A stretch of 64,000 nt of DNA. Origin: Thiocystis violascens DSM 198 (GTDB taxonomy: Bacteria > Pseudomonadota > Gammaproteobacteria > Chromatiales > Chromatiaceae). The position numbers were made by a program, and so were the translations under genes. Location: positions 4,089,412-4,153,411 of the forward strand of contig NC_018012.1 in NCBI RefSeq assembly GCF_000227745.2. Direction: 5' to 3'. Positions 42,431-51,276 of this stretch are shown one piece after another. How positions within the stretch are numbered: the stretch's first letter is position 1; each line of letters begins with the position of its first letter. The notes below the pieces were generated by a model, which was not told the origin of the DNA, made no database searches, and was given only the letters and a program-made list of their open reading frames with translations.

Positions 42431-43714
42431 TCATTCGGCATCTGGCACAAAGCTCAACACGTTGCCGTTGATGCAATAGCGCTTGCCCGAGGGCGGCGGG
42501 CCATCGTCGAACCGATGTCCCAGATGGATGCCGGAACTCGCGCTACGCACTTCCATCCGGCGCATGCCGTGCGAGTTGTCCTCGTGCAGGGTGATCGCGC
42601 CCTCGACGGGGTTGAAGAAGCTGGGCCAGCCGGTGCCGCTGTTGAACTTGGCATCGCTGCGAAACAGTGGCGCGCCGGTGATCGGATCCACGAAGACGCC
42701 AGGTCGCTTCTCGTCAAGATGGGAGCCGGTGAACGCCGGTTCGGTGCCCTCCTCGAACGCGATCCGCTGTTGCTTCGGGGTCAGGATCCGAAAACCTAGC
42801 CACTTCCAGAAGCGATCCTTGTCGCCCTGGTAGCCGGTGTAGCGGGAGACCTCCCGGCCCTGCTCGAACAGCACGACGGTCGGTGTGGCGAACAGACTTT
42901 TCTCCAGCGTCCAATCCGTGGGCGGTCGCGGGTTGAGGGTGGTGGCAATGGGAAGATCGGATGTCCAGTGATCCAGCACCTCGGCACGGAAGCGCTTGCA
43001 GAAGGGGCAATCCTCCGCCTCGAACACGATCAACTGTCGCGCGAAATTGAGTCGATCCGCCGTCAGCGGGGGCGGTACCGTCTTGGTCATCCCGCCAGGA
43101 AAGGCCACGCCCGTGCCGCCCAAACCGCAATAGCCGTTCGGGTTCTTCTTCAGGTAATCCTGGTGATCGTCCTCGGCGCGATTGTAATGACGCAGCGGCG
43201 CGATCTCGGTGGTGATCTGGCCATGGCCGGCCGCGCTCAACGCTTGTTGGTACGCCTCTCGGGTGGCGATCGCCACCGCCTGCTGCGCGTCGTCGCTGGT
43301 GTAGATCGCGCTGCGATAATTGCTGCCCCGGTCGTTGCCCTGGCGATCGCCCTGCGTAGGGTCATGGTTCTCCCAGAATTTCTTCAGGACGGTTTCGAGA
43401 CTCACCCGATCAGGATCAAAGCGAACCCGAATCACCTCGGCATGGTTGCGCAGATCGGTCTTGCCACGCCGACGCGCGGCCTCCAGATCCAGCACCTCGC
43501 GATAGCTCACGGTCTCGACATCGCCGCCGGCATAGCCCGATTCGACATCGATCACGCCGGGGATCTCGGACATCCGCTTCTCCGCGCCCCAGAAGCAGCC
43601 CATGCCGAGCACGATGGACTCGACGTCGGCCAAGGCGTGCATGGGCATCGCGATCAGCATGCCCCCCAGTAAAATTCTCCCGATCGAAACCATCTTTGGC
43701 TCCAGTTTTCGCAT
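42431..43714 (-). CDS. msrAB: Exported MsrA-thioredoxin-MsrB methionine sulfoxide reductase fusion
   Basis: A 427-residue periplasmic repair enzyme. Signal peptide 1-29 (ending MPMHALA). Residues 33-205 are MsrA with catalytic Cys40 in GCFWGAEK, which reduces the S form of methionine sulfoxide. Residues 215-305 are a thioredoxin-fold domain with a CPFC active site (EAEDCPFCKRF), the likely internal reductant. Residues 315-427 are MsrB with SGTGWPSFF, SGIHLGHRFDDG and the catalytic Cys in RYCINGNVLSF, for the R form; the usual zinc CxxC pairs are absent. Neisseria PilB has the order Trx-MsrA-MsrB; here the thioredoxin is in the middle. Confidence 0.93.
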   Translation of the reverse strand: MRKLEPKMVSIGRILLGGMLIAMPMHALADVESIVLGMGCFWGAEKRMSEIPGVIDVESGYAGGDVETVSYREVLDLEAARRRGKTDLRNHAEVIRVRFDPDRVSLETVLKKFWENHDPTQGDRQGNDRGSNYRSAIYTSDDAQQAVAIATREAYQQALSAAGHGQITTEIAPLRHYNRAEDDHQDYLKKNPNGYCGLGGTGVAFPGGMTKTVPPPLTADRLNFARQLIVFEAEDCPFCKRFRAEVLDHWTSDLPIATTLNPRPPTDWTLEKSLFATPTVVLFEQGREVSRYTGYQGDKDRFWKWLGFRILTPKQQRIAFEEGTEPAFTGSHLDEKRPGVFVDPITGAPLFRSDAKFNSGTGWPSFFNPVEGAITLHEDNSHGMRRMEVRSASSGIHLGHRFDDGPPPSGKRYCINGNVLSFVPDAE

Positions 43715-43772
43715 TGAGGTTCACAGCTATGACCGGAGCAGGCGCGGAAATGTTTCATGCCGATCAGGAGTG

Positions 43773-44035
43773 GGAAATCCGGGCCTCGGCGCGTGAAGCC
43801 GTTCATGGTTCGATCCTTCGACAGGCTCAGGATTCACCACGAACGGCTTTAGGATCACCGTGAGCAGCTTTAGGCGAGGCGCGAACACCCGGAGGATTTC
43901 CCGTTCGTCCTGAGGCTCTCGAAGGATGAACGGGAAATCCGGGCCTCGGCGCATGAAGCCGTTCATGGTTCGAGGGCCTCGCCACGAACGGCTTCAGGGA
44001 TACCACGAACGGCTTCAGGGAACACACGAGCTGCT
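43773..44035. repeat. Dispersed-repeat island with two direct copies
   Basis: The sequence GGAAATCCGGGCCTCGGCGC, continuing GTGAAGCCGTTCATGGTTCGA, occurs at 43773 and again at 43933. Between them are CCTTCGACAGGCTCAGGATT-type palindromes (43818-43838) and an inverse GATTTCCCGTTCGTCCTGAG copy (43894-43913). The second copy is followed by CCACGAACGGCTTCAGGGA units. The same unit is found at 10797-10888. No gene fits; this fills most of the 390-base gap between msrAB and the SPOR gene. Confidence 0.7.
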
Positions 44036-44104
44036 TCAGAAACGCCACTGCTCATACAGTGACGTTCAAACTGAGCATTGCTGGAAAGCGGTTCGGTCTC
44101 TCCA

Positions 44105-44737
44105 TCATTTGATGGGAATCGTCATGCCTTCCTTACCGTTGCGCTGGAGCTTGGCGCGGACCTGCTCCGCGGACTGCTTGCTGGGATAAGAGCCGGTTCG
44201 CACGCGATAGGCGGTCCTCCCGCTCGCGAGGGTCGCGGTTTGGATGCTACTGGAAATCCCGAGCAGGGCCAGCTCGGCCTTGCGGCGTTCGGCATCGGCC
44301 GCGCTGGTGAAGGAGCCCGCCTGCACCACAAAGGTTCCGCTACGCGGCGCGGTCACAGGTTCGGCTGGCGGCGGGGGTGCCGCCTGTTTGGGGGACGCCG
44401 GCGTGGGCGTCACTGGCGGCGGCGGTTGCGCGACCGGCGGTTGCGGACGAGGCGCCGGGGGTGGAGGCGGCGGGGCCTTGTCGCCGACCTCGACCGTCGC
44501 CTCATTGAGGAGCTGCGGAAAGTGGAAGGTCGGTTGTACGGGCGCGGCTTTCGACTCGAGGTTGGGAGTCGGCGATGCCGCGGGTTGCGGAGTCGTCACG
44601 TCCCGCCGCGTCGACATGAAATTGCCGGCGATCACGCCCAGCGCGATGCCCAGCAGGAACCACCAGACACAGGAGCGGCTCTGCTTGCGTTTCGCCAGCG
44701 GTTGCGCGGGTGCGCCGCGTCGCGTTGCCTTGACCAT
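44105..44737 (-). CDS. SPOR-domain membrane protein
   Basis: A 210-residue inner-membrane protein of FtsN/DedD-like build. The ATG at 44737 (MVKATRRGAPAQ) gives a basic cytoplasmic tail, one transmembrane helix (WWFLLGIALGVIAGNFM, near 33-48), a long Pro-rich periplasmic linker (60-125, with PPPPPPAPRPQPPVAQPPPP), and a C-terminal SPOR domain (135-210: FVVQAGSFTSAADAERRKAE and RVRTGSYPSKQSAEQV) that binds denuded septal peptidoglycan. It follows argS with one base between, the gene order usual in gammaproteobacteria for the FtsN-like SPOR protein. Confidence 0.9.
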   Translation of the reverse strand: MVKATRRGAPAQPLAKRKQSRSCVWWFLLGIALGVIAGNFMSTRRDVTTPQPAASPTPNLESKAAPVQPTFHFPQLLNEATVEVGDKAPPPPPPAPRPQPPVAQPPPPVTPTPASPKQAAPPPPAEPVTAPRSGTFVVQAGSFTSAADAERRKAELALLGISSSIQTATLASGRTAYRVRTGSYPSKQSAEQVRAKLQRNGKEGMTIPIK

Positions 44738-44738
44738 C

Positions 44739-46523
44739 TTACATATTCTCCGGTGCCGAAACGCCGAGCAAACCAAGACCGTTGCGCAACACCTGCCGCG
44801 CGGCCAGGATCAACTTGATGCGCGCGTCGCGCAGGACGGCGTCCTCCACCAGAAACTGATGGGCGTTGTAGTAGGTGTGAAAATCGTTGGCCAACTCGCG
44901 CAGATACTGGGTGAGCTGATGCGGCTCGGCCTTGAGCGCGGCCGTCTCGACCACCTCGGGATAGCGGGTCAGGCTGCGCAGCAGCGCCTGCTCGTGATCC
45001 TCGACGAGACGCTCCAGGTTGGTCGTGCCTGGGCTTGGGTCGACCACCATGCCCTTCTCGGCGGCCTGACGCAGCACGCTACAGACGCGGGCATGGGCGT
45101 ACTGCACATAGTAGACCGGGTTATCCGAGGACTCGGACTTGGCCAGATCCAGGTCGAAATCCAGGTGCTGCTCGCAGCGGCGCATGACATAGAAAAAGCG
45201 CGCGGCGTCGCGTCCGACTTCCTGGCGCAACGCGCGCAGGGTGACGAACTCGCCGGAGCGGGTGGACATTTGCGCCTTCTCGCCGCCGCGATAGAGAATC
45301 GCGAACTGCACCAGCAGCACGTCGAGCCGGTCGGCGTCGTCGCCGAGCGCCTGGATCGCCGCCTTGACGCGCGGAATATAGCCGTGATGGTCCGCGCCCC
45401 AGATGTCGATGACGCGATCGAAACCGCGTTCGAGCTTGTCCATGTGATAGGCGATGTCGGAGGCGAAATAGGTGCTCTGGCCGTTCTCGCGCACCACCAC
45501 GCGGTCCTTCTCGTCGCCGAAGGCGGTCGAGCGGAACCAGAGCGCGCCGTTGCGTTCGTCGAGATAACCGCCCGCACGCAGGCGCTCGATGGCCCGGTTG
45601 ACCGCGCCGCTCTCGGTCAGCGAGCGCTCCGAATACCACTCCTGATAGTCGACGCCGAACCCGGACAGATCGTCGCGAATATCGTCGAGGATGGTGTTCA
45701 GCCCCAACTCGAAGACATAGCGATAACGGTTGTCGCCCAACAGACGCTTGGCGGCGACGATCAGACCGTCGATATGCGCCTCTTTGTCGCCGCCATTTTG
45801 CTCCGGCGGTTCGCCCTCCCGCGGGATGTCCGGCGGCAGACCGGCGAACACCTGTGCGGCATCCACCCGATAGGCATCGCCATGCTCGCGGTGCAGGGTC
45901 GCGGCGATGTCCCAGACATAGTCGCCCTTGTAACCGTTGCTCGGAAAACGCAGATCCTCGCCGCAGAGTTCCAGATAGCGCAGCCAGACCGAGGCGCAGA
46001 GGATATCCATCTGACGCCCGGCGTCGTTGACGTAATACTCGCGATGGACGTTGAAGCCGACCGCCGCCAGCAGATCCGCGACCACCGCGCCATAGGCGGC
46101 GCCACGTCCGTGTCCGACATGCAGCGGGCCGGTCGGGTTGGCCGAGACGAATTCGACCTGCACCCGTTGACCGGCGCCGAGCTGGCTCCGGCCAAAGTCG
46201 TGACCGGCCGCCAGGATGCGGGGAATCTCCGCCCGATAGGCGGCGTCGGCCAAAAAGAAGTTGATGAAGCCCGGCCCGGCGATCTCCACCCGCGTGACCA
46301 GCGGCGAGGGCGGCAGCGCCTCCACCAGCCGTTGCGCCAGATCGCGCGGCTTGGCGCGAGCGAGCTTGGCGAGCACCATCGCGACGTTGGTGGCGAAATC
46401 GCCGTGAGCAGTGTCGCGGGTACGCTCCAGCATCGGCTCGGGCAGTTCCGGGGCGTCGAGCTGGCCGTTGGACACGAGGGCCGTCAGTGCGGCGCGGATG
46501 AGATCTTTGATGTCTTGCTTCAT
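44739..46523 (-). CDS. argS: Arginyl-tRNA synthetase
   Basis: A 594-residue class I synthetase charging tRNA-Arg. The N-terminal Add1 domain (1-85) recognises the tRNA elbow. The catalytic core has VEFVSANPTGPLHVGHGRGA with HVGH as the HIGH box, a KMSTRSGEFVTLRAL-like stretch (QMSTRSGEFVTL) in the KMSKS position, and the ArgS-typical WGADHHGYIPRVKAAIQALG. The anticodon-binding DALR domain ends the protein. Length is normal for the family. ATG at 46523 (MKQDIKD) is preferred over a TTG four codons earlier. It is cotranscribed with the SPOR gene. Confidence 0.96.
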   Translation of the reverse strand: MKQDIKDLIRAALTALVSNGQLDAPELPEPMLERTRDTAHGDFATNVAMVLAKLARAKPRDLAQRLVEALPPSPLVTRVEIAGPGFINFFLADAAYRAEIPRILAAGHDFGRSQLGAGQRVQVEFVSANPTGPLHVGHGRGAAYGAVVADLLAAVGFNVHREYYVNDAGRQMDILCASVWLRYLELCGEDLRFPSNGYKGDYVWDIAATLHREHGDAYRVDAAQVFAGLPPDIPREGEPPEQNGGDKEAHIDGLIVAAKRLLGDNRYRYVFELGLNTILDDIRDDLSGFGVDYQEWYSERSLTESGAVNRAIERLRAGGYLDERNGALWFRSTAFGDEKDRVVVRENGQSTYFASDIAYHMDKLERGFDRVIDIWGADHHGYIPRVKAAIQALGDDADRLDVLLVQFAILYRGGEKAQMSTRSGEFVTLRALRQEVGRDAARFFYVMRRCEQHLDFDLDLAKSESSDNPVYYVQYAHARVCSVLRQAAEKGMVVDPSPGTTNLERLVEDHEQALLRSLTRYPEVVETAALKAEPHQLTQYLRELANDFHTYYNAHQFLVEDAVLRDARIKLILAARQVLRNGLGLLGVSAPENM

Positions 46524-46814
46524 TCGGATTGACAACTCGGCAGAGTCGCGCGGTCAAGGGCGCCGACAGAATCCGTGCTGGATTCGGGGGTACCGCTCGC
46601 CGCCGACATCGGCCGCAAAGGATGATTCAACAGTAACTCATCAAGGCCGGATGGCCTTGATCCGTTGCGTAAGGATACCTGAATCCGCGCGTTTACACCG
46701 CGCAGGCTCCGAAGGTTCGGCAATTCTCAGCTTGCGGGCGACGTGACCCGCTAGAAGGTCTTCCATGCGCCCAGCAGTCGCCCGCAAGCAGGCTCCTACG
46801 GGGGGTGACGCCTG

Positions 46815-46842
46815 GTCAAGTCATTTCCGGAATTCGCCTAAA
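46815..46842. repeat. Solo terminus of the AGGCGATTTCC repeat family at the end of priA
   Basis: GTCAAGTCATTTCCGGAATT followed by CGCCTAAA matches the right terminus of copy C with few changes. The TAG stop of priA (CTA at 46838-46840) lies inside it. Confidence 0.65.
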
Positions 46843-49225
46843 GCATCTCCTGCGGATCCACGTCCAGCGACCAGCGCAGTCCCTTGGTTCGGGACAAACC
46901 GCGCAGGGCCGGGCTCCAGTGTGCCAGAAAACGCTGGAGCCGCGACCGCTCGCCGCATTGCACCAGAAGCTGGGCGCGATAGCGGCCGGCGCGCCGCTCC
47001 ATCGGCGCCGGGATCGGACCGAGCAAGTGAACTCCAGGCGCATCCGCAGCCTCGATCAGCCCTTCAGCCAGGACGCGGGCCGCGCGCAAAAAGGCGAGCG
47101 GCTCCGACGCTCCGGGCGCCTCGGCGCGGACCAGGGCGAGATGGGCGAAGGGCGGCAGTTCGGCATCGCGTCGCTCCCCCAGCGCCACGGTCGCGAAACC
47201 GCCATAGCCCTCGCGCAGTAGCGATTGCAGCAGGGGGTGTTCCGGATGACGGGTCTGCAGCACGACCCGACCGGGCCGCTCCGCCCGTCCCGCCCGCCCG
47301 GCGACCTGCACGATGAGTTGCGCGGTGCGTTCCGGGGCGCGGAAATCGCTGGCGTAGAGCGCGTGGTCCAGATCCAGGATACCGACCAGGGTGACGCCCG
47401 GAAAATCATGCCCCTTGGCCAACATCTGCGTCCCAAGCAGGATCTGGATCTCGCCACGCGAGACCGCTCCGAGCAGCCGGTCCAGTTCGCCCTTGCGCCG
47501 GGTGCTGTCGCGATCGATGCGGGCGATGCCGACCTCCGGAAACAGGGGGCGCAGATTGTCTTCCAGACGCTCGGTCCCCTGTCCCAGCCGACGCAGATCG
47601 CTGCCCTGACAGGCGGGGCAGAGACTCGGCACGGGTTGCGACCAGCCGCAATGGTGGCACCAGAGTTTGCGCGGATTCAGATGCAGGGTCAGGCGGGCGT
47701 CGCAGTGCGGACAGCCGCCGACCCAGCCGCAGGCGTGACAGGTGAGAATCGGCGCATAACCGCGCCGGTTGAGAAACAGCAACACCTGATTGCCGGCCGC
47801 GAGTTCGGTCCGCATGTCGGCGCGCAGCACGGACGACAGCCCGGCCTGCAGGGGCTGATCGCGAATATCGAGCAGCGAGATGGTCGGCGGGCGGGCGAGA
47901 CCGGCGCGCTCGGGCAGTTTCAACCAGCCGTAACGGTCGAGCCGCGCATTGTGCAGGGTCTCCAGCGCGGGCGTCGCCGAACCGAGCACGACCGGACAGC
48001 CGGTCAATTGGGCGCGGCGCACCGCCAGATCCCGCGCCGAGTAGCGGAATCCCTCCTGCTGTTTGAGCGAGGCGTCGTGTTCCTCGTCGACCAGGATCAG
48101 CGCCAGTCGTGGCAGGGGCACGAAGACCGCCGAGCGGGTTCCGAGCACCAGCGTGGCCTCGCCGAGCGCGGCGCGATGCCAGTTGCGTTCGCGTTCGCGC
48201 GCGTTGAGCGCCGAATGCAGCACAGCCACCGGCCCCGGCAGGCGCTGGATGAAACGCGCGCGCAGTTGCGGCGTCAGACCGATCTCCGGCACCACCACCA
48301 GCGCCTGACCGCCGGCGGCGATGACCGCCTCGATCAGACGGATATAGACCTCGGTCTTGCCGCTGCCGGTCACGCCGTCGAGCAGGAAGGCGCGGAAACC
48401 GCCGAGCGCGCCCAGGATCGCGTTCACCGCCGCCTGCTGGTCGGCATTAAGCGCGGGACCGGCGAGCGCCGAGACCGGCGGCGGCAGGGAGGGCGTCAGG
48501 CCCGGAGCCAGATGGCAGGTCTCGATCAATCCCTTCGCGCGCAGCGCGCGCAGGGTCGCGGCGCAGTCTCCCTGGCTCGCTCTCAGATCGGCCAAGGCCA
48601 GACCCGCCGGAGCGGCGCGCGCCAGGGCGAGCAGATCGCGCTGCCGGGGCGCGCGGTTCAGCGCGTCCAGCGCGACGGTCAGACCCGCGGGCGTGGCCTG
48701 AATCCCCGGAATCCGCTCGTCGAGCACGGGCGCCGGATCGCGCAGACGGGCCGGCAACGCGGTAAAGAGCGCCTCACCGATCGGCTGCCGATAATAGGCT
48801 GCGGCCCACTCGATCAGCCGCAGATCCGCGGGCGACAGCAGCGGGCGCGCATCCAGCACCGACTCGACGCGTTTGAGACGCGCGGGATCCTGCTCGGTGT
48901 GGGAGGCGATGCGCAGCAGCATCCCGACCCGGCGGCCGCGTCCGAAGGGCACCAGGAGACGCAGGCCCGGCGTCAGCGTCACGGGAGCGGGCGACACCGG
49001 CGGCAGATAGTCGAACAGCTCCGCCAGCGGCGCCGCTACGGCGACCCGCAGGATCGCCGGGCCGGACTCGGACGGGGTCGGTGCGCGACTCACGAGCGCG
49101 GAGCGATCCACGACAGGACCATCGATCCGACCGGATTGCCGCGCGCCTGGACGGCCGGCATTCGATTGCATTCGGCATCCGCGGCAACCAGATTGAAAAA
49201 AATCATGCTTGACACTTCGCGCCAT
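46838..49225 (-). CDS. priA: Primosomal protein N', replication restart helicase
   Basis: A 795-residue SF2 helicase that reloads the replisome at stalled forks. The N-terminal 3'-DNA-binding domain starts near VAVAAPLAELFDYLPP (about residue 60). Helicase motifs: Walker A LLDGVTGSGKTEVYIRL, LILVDEEHDASLKQQEG (DEEH box), and GSATPALETL. The eight zinc-binding cysteines are visible in CHACGWVGGCPHCDARL and LWCHHCGWSQPV to LCPACQG. The start is uncertain: the open frame begins at 49225, but Met19 (49171) or a GTG at 49093 would fit the family length better. The stop codon lies within a repeat terminus. Confidence 0.94.
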   Translation of the reverse strand: MARSVKHDFFQSGCRGCRMQSNAGRPGARQSGRIDGPVVDRSALVSRAPTPSESGPAILRVAVAAPLAELFDYLPPVSPAPVTLTPGLRLLVPFGRGRRVGMLLRIASHTEQDPARLKRVESVLDARPLLSPADLRLIEWAAAYYRQPIGEALFTALPARLRDPAPVLDERIPGIQATPAGLTVALDALNRAPRQRDLLALARAAPAGLALADLRASQGDCAATLRALRAKGLIETCHLAPGLTPSLPPPVSALAGPALNADQQAAVNAILGALGGFRAFLLDGVTGSGKTEVYIRLIEAVIAAGGQALVVVPEIGLTPQLRARFIQRLPGPVAVLHSALNARERERNWHRAALGEATLVLGTRSAVFVPLPRLALILVDEEHDASLKQQEGFRYSARDLAVRRAQLTGCPVVLGSATPALETLHNARLDRYGWLKLPERAGLARPPTISLLDIRDQPLQAGLSSVLRADMRTELAAGNQVLLFLNRRGYAPILTCHACGWVGGCPHCDARLTLHLNPRKLWCHHCGWSQPVPSLCPACQGSDLRRLGQGTERLEDNLRPLFPEVGIARIDRDSTRRKGELDRLLGAVSRGEIQILLGTQMLAKGHDFPGVTLVGILDLDHALYASDFRAPERTAQLIVQVAGRAGRAERPGRVVLQTRHPEHPLLQSLLREGYGGFATVALGERRDAELPPFAHLALVRAEAPGASEPLAFLRAARVLAEGLIEAADAPGVHLLGPIPAPMERRAGRYRAQLLVQCGERSRLQRFLAHWSPALRGLSRTKGLRWSLDVDPQEML

Positions 49226-49701
49226 CGACGGAACAAGGCGGTGCCCCGGCGGATGAATTCGCGCGTGAAGAAGGCAACCGGTTGTGCCGCAAGGCGAAAG
49301 ACGAACTGCTCACAAAGTCTGTGGATAAATCTGTGGACAGGCGCTGGGAATCGCTCTCCGGATGGCGTCGATACGAGGGTTGCGCGGTTTTGGCAAGGCT
49401 TTGACCAGTTCATGACTTCTTATAGGATTCAATGCGTTACTGAATTGACCGACCGTTGACCGAAAGAGTGCCTTGACAAATTCGCGGATTCCCGCACCTC
49501 CATTCCGGACTGTGAATGATTCGGCCACGAGACGTCCGACCCTGCCGCCTGGAGATCGGGCGGGATCCTCGTTCAGACTGGGGTCACGGGAATCGGCGCC
49601 CTGGCAAGCCGATGACCGGACGCACGGGAAACGGATTTCTCAGGTTGCACGAGAGAGACAAGTGTGTATTATTCGCGCAAATACCGAGCCGTGTTTTCGC
49701 T
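49226..49701. other. Divergent intergenic region between priA and the HNH gene
   Basis: About 475 bases. The first part holds a pair of DnaA-box-like sites (see 49320-49340). The frame of the HNH gene is open upstream to 49516, but this part is Arg-rich and unlike the family. No other gene is seen. Confidence 0.5.
49320..49340. promoter_or_regulatory. DnaA-box pair upstream of priA
   Basis: TGTGGATAA at 49320-49328 is the exact inverse of the consensus DnaA box TTATCCACA; TGTGGACAG at 49332-49340 is a close second match in the same orientation, 12 bases away. They lie about 100 bases before the priA start on the minus strand. A role in linking priA expression to DnaA is possible. Confidence 0.5.
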
Positions 49702-50307
49702 ATGTTGCAACTCAATCAACAGGTACTGCGAACGGATCTGGCAGGCATGCCTCTGGAGTGGATCGACTACCGGGTGGCTGCCCGACTCTATTTTCTCCAC
49801 CAGGTCGCCTACGCCTGCGGGGATCCGCTCTTCCTGCTGCGTGGCGGAACCAATGCGCTCACCCGCGTCCAGAGCCGGCTCGAAATCCACTCGATCATCG
49901 CCACCTACGGCATCCATCACGCCCTGAACAAACTTCAGGACGATTATATGCCGCCGCTCTCGAACCGTACCCTGTTCCAGCGGGACAACCACATGTGCAT
50001 GTACTGCGGCCAGCATTTTTCCGACCGTCATCTGTCACGCGACCACGTTCGTCCTTCCAGCAAGGGCGGCGCGGACCATTGGAACAATGTCGTGACCGCC
50101 TGCGTCCGCTGTAACAACTACAAGGCCGGGCGCTCGCCGGAGGACGCGGGCATGGAACTGCTCGCCGTGCCCTTTGCACCCACCCATGCCGAGTACATCT
50201 TTCTGATGGGTCGCAATGTTCTGGCGGATCAGATGGAATTCCTGCGCGCCCACTTTCCCCGCTCCAGCCCACTGCATCGCCGGCTCGCTCGCGAGACGCC
50301 CGCATGA
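49702..50307 (+). CDS. HNH endonuclease family protein
   Basis: A 201-residue protein starting at MLQLNQQVLRTDL (ATG 49702). The HNH nuclease fold is between about 90 and 145: Cys99 and Cys102 (HMCMYCGQHF), the RDHVRPSSKGG motif with Asp114-His115, Asn128 and the second pair Cys134 and Cys137 (TACVRCNNYKAGR). The N-terminal half has no named domain. Stand-alone HNH proteins of this build are widespread in proteobacteria and are often near housekeeping loci rather than phages; whether it cuts DNA here is not known. Its stop overlaps the next start in ATGA. Confidence 0.87.
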   Translation: MLQLNQQVLRTDLAGMPLEWIDYRVAARLYFLHQVAYACGDPLFLLRGGTNALTRVQSRLEIHSIIATYGIHHALNKLQDDYMPPLSNRTLFQRDNHMCMYCGQHFSDRHLSRDHVRPSSKGGADHWNNVVTACVRCNNYKAGRSPEDAGMELLAVPFAPTHAEYIFLMGRNVLADQMEFLRAHFPRSSPLHRRLARETPA

Positions 50308-51179
50308 CCGCCTGGGACGTGATCGCCGCGCGCATCGGCACGGTCACCGGCGAACCCTTCCAGATCCGGCACCAGCGTCCGATCGGCGGCGGCTGCATCA
50401 ATACGGCCTGTCTGATCGGCGACGGTCGGCGCGGGTTTTTCGTCAAGCTCAACGCGGCCGAGCGCCTGGCGATGTTCGAGGCCGAGGCCGAGGGTTTGGA
50501 CGCACTCGCCGCGACCGGAGCCATGCGCGTTCCAGCGCCGGTCTGCGCGGGTCTCGCCGGCGACCAAAGCTATCTGGCCATGGAAACGCTCGATCTCGGC
50601 GGACGGCTGGATGGCGCGCTCGCCGGTCGCCAACTCGCCCAACTGCATCGCGCCACTGCGCAGACTTTCGGCTGGCATCGCGACAACACCATCGGCGCCA
50701 CCCCGCAACCGAATACGCCCCGCGCGGACTGGATCGACTTCTGGCGCGAGCACCGGCTGGGGTATCAACTCGAACTCGCCGCCGCCAAGGGCTACGGCGG
50801 CCGTCTGCGGTCGTCCGGCGAACGCCTGCTCGGCGCGCTCGACGCGCTGATCGGGCACCGCCCGCCGTCCTCGTTGCTGCACGGCGACCTCTGGGGCGGC
50901 AATATCGGCGCGACGCCCGACGGACAGCCGGTCATCTTCGATCCCGCCGTCTATCATGGCGACCGCGAGGCGGACCTGGCCATGACCGAACTCTTCGGCG
51001 GTTTCGACGCACGCTTCCAGTCCGCCTATCGCGAGGCCTGGCCGCTCGATTCCGGCTATGCCGTCCGCAAGATTCTCTACAACCTCTATCACATCCTCAA
51101 CCATCTGAATCTGTTCGGCGGCGGCTATCTCAGTCAGGCCCAGGGCATGATCGACCGACTGCTCGCCGAGACCGGCTGA
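50304..51179 (+). CDS. Fructosamine kinase family protein
   Basis: A 291-residue sugar-amine kinase of the aminoglycoside-phosphotransferase fold. Members phosphorylate fructosamines or ribulosamines on proteins or amino acids, allowing deglycation. Visible residues: RPIGGGCINTACLIGD (nucleotide loop), FVKLNAAERLAMFEAEAEGL (ATP lysine and Glu), the catalytic LLHGDLWGGNIGATPDG and the metal-binding VIFDPAVYHGDREADLAM. The length is as expected. The start overlaps the stop of the HNH gene by four bases, so the two are translated together. A repair role is inferred from family only. Confidence 0.92.
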   Translation: MTAWDVIAARIGTVTGEPFQIRHQRPIGGGCINTACLIGDGRRGFFVKLNAAERLAMFEAEAEGLDALAATGAMRVPAPVCAGLAGDQSYLAMETLDLGGRLDGALAGRQLAQLHRATAQTFGWHRDNTIGATPQPNTPRADWIDFWREHRLGYQLELAAAKGYGGRLRSSGERLLGALDALIGHRPPSSLLHGDLWGGNIGATPDGQPVIFDPAVYHGDREADLAMTELFGGFDARFQSAYREAWPLDSGYAVRKILYNLYHILNHLNLFGGGYLSQAQGMIDRLLAETG

Positions 51180-51276
51180 AGGTGACGCAAAAATGACGAA
51201 TATGTTAAAACTCCGGGATCGTGCCTGATGCCCAGGTTTTTATCTCAGTTTGAAGTACGCCGGCCCCTTTTTTTAT

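Noticed and set aside
44244..46532. Long plus-strand open frame (over 750 codons) opposite the SPOR and argS genes
   Set aside because: It is the antisense shadow of GC-rich argS coding DNA; the minus-strand frames carry clear family motifs and this frame does not.
49320..49340. DnaA boxes taken as the chromosomal origin
   Set aside because: Only two boxes, no AT-rich unwinding element and no dnaA, dnaN or gidA neighbours. Kept only as a possible regulatory pair.
47225..49459. Long plus-strand open frame opposite priA
   Set aside because: Antisense shadow; rich in Arg, Gln and Asp with no motif, while priA on the other strand is certain.
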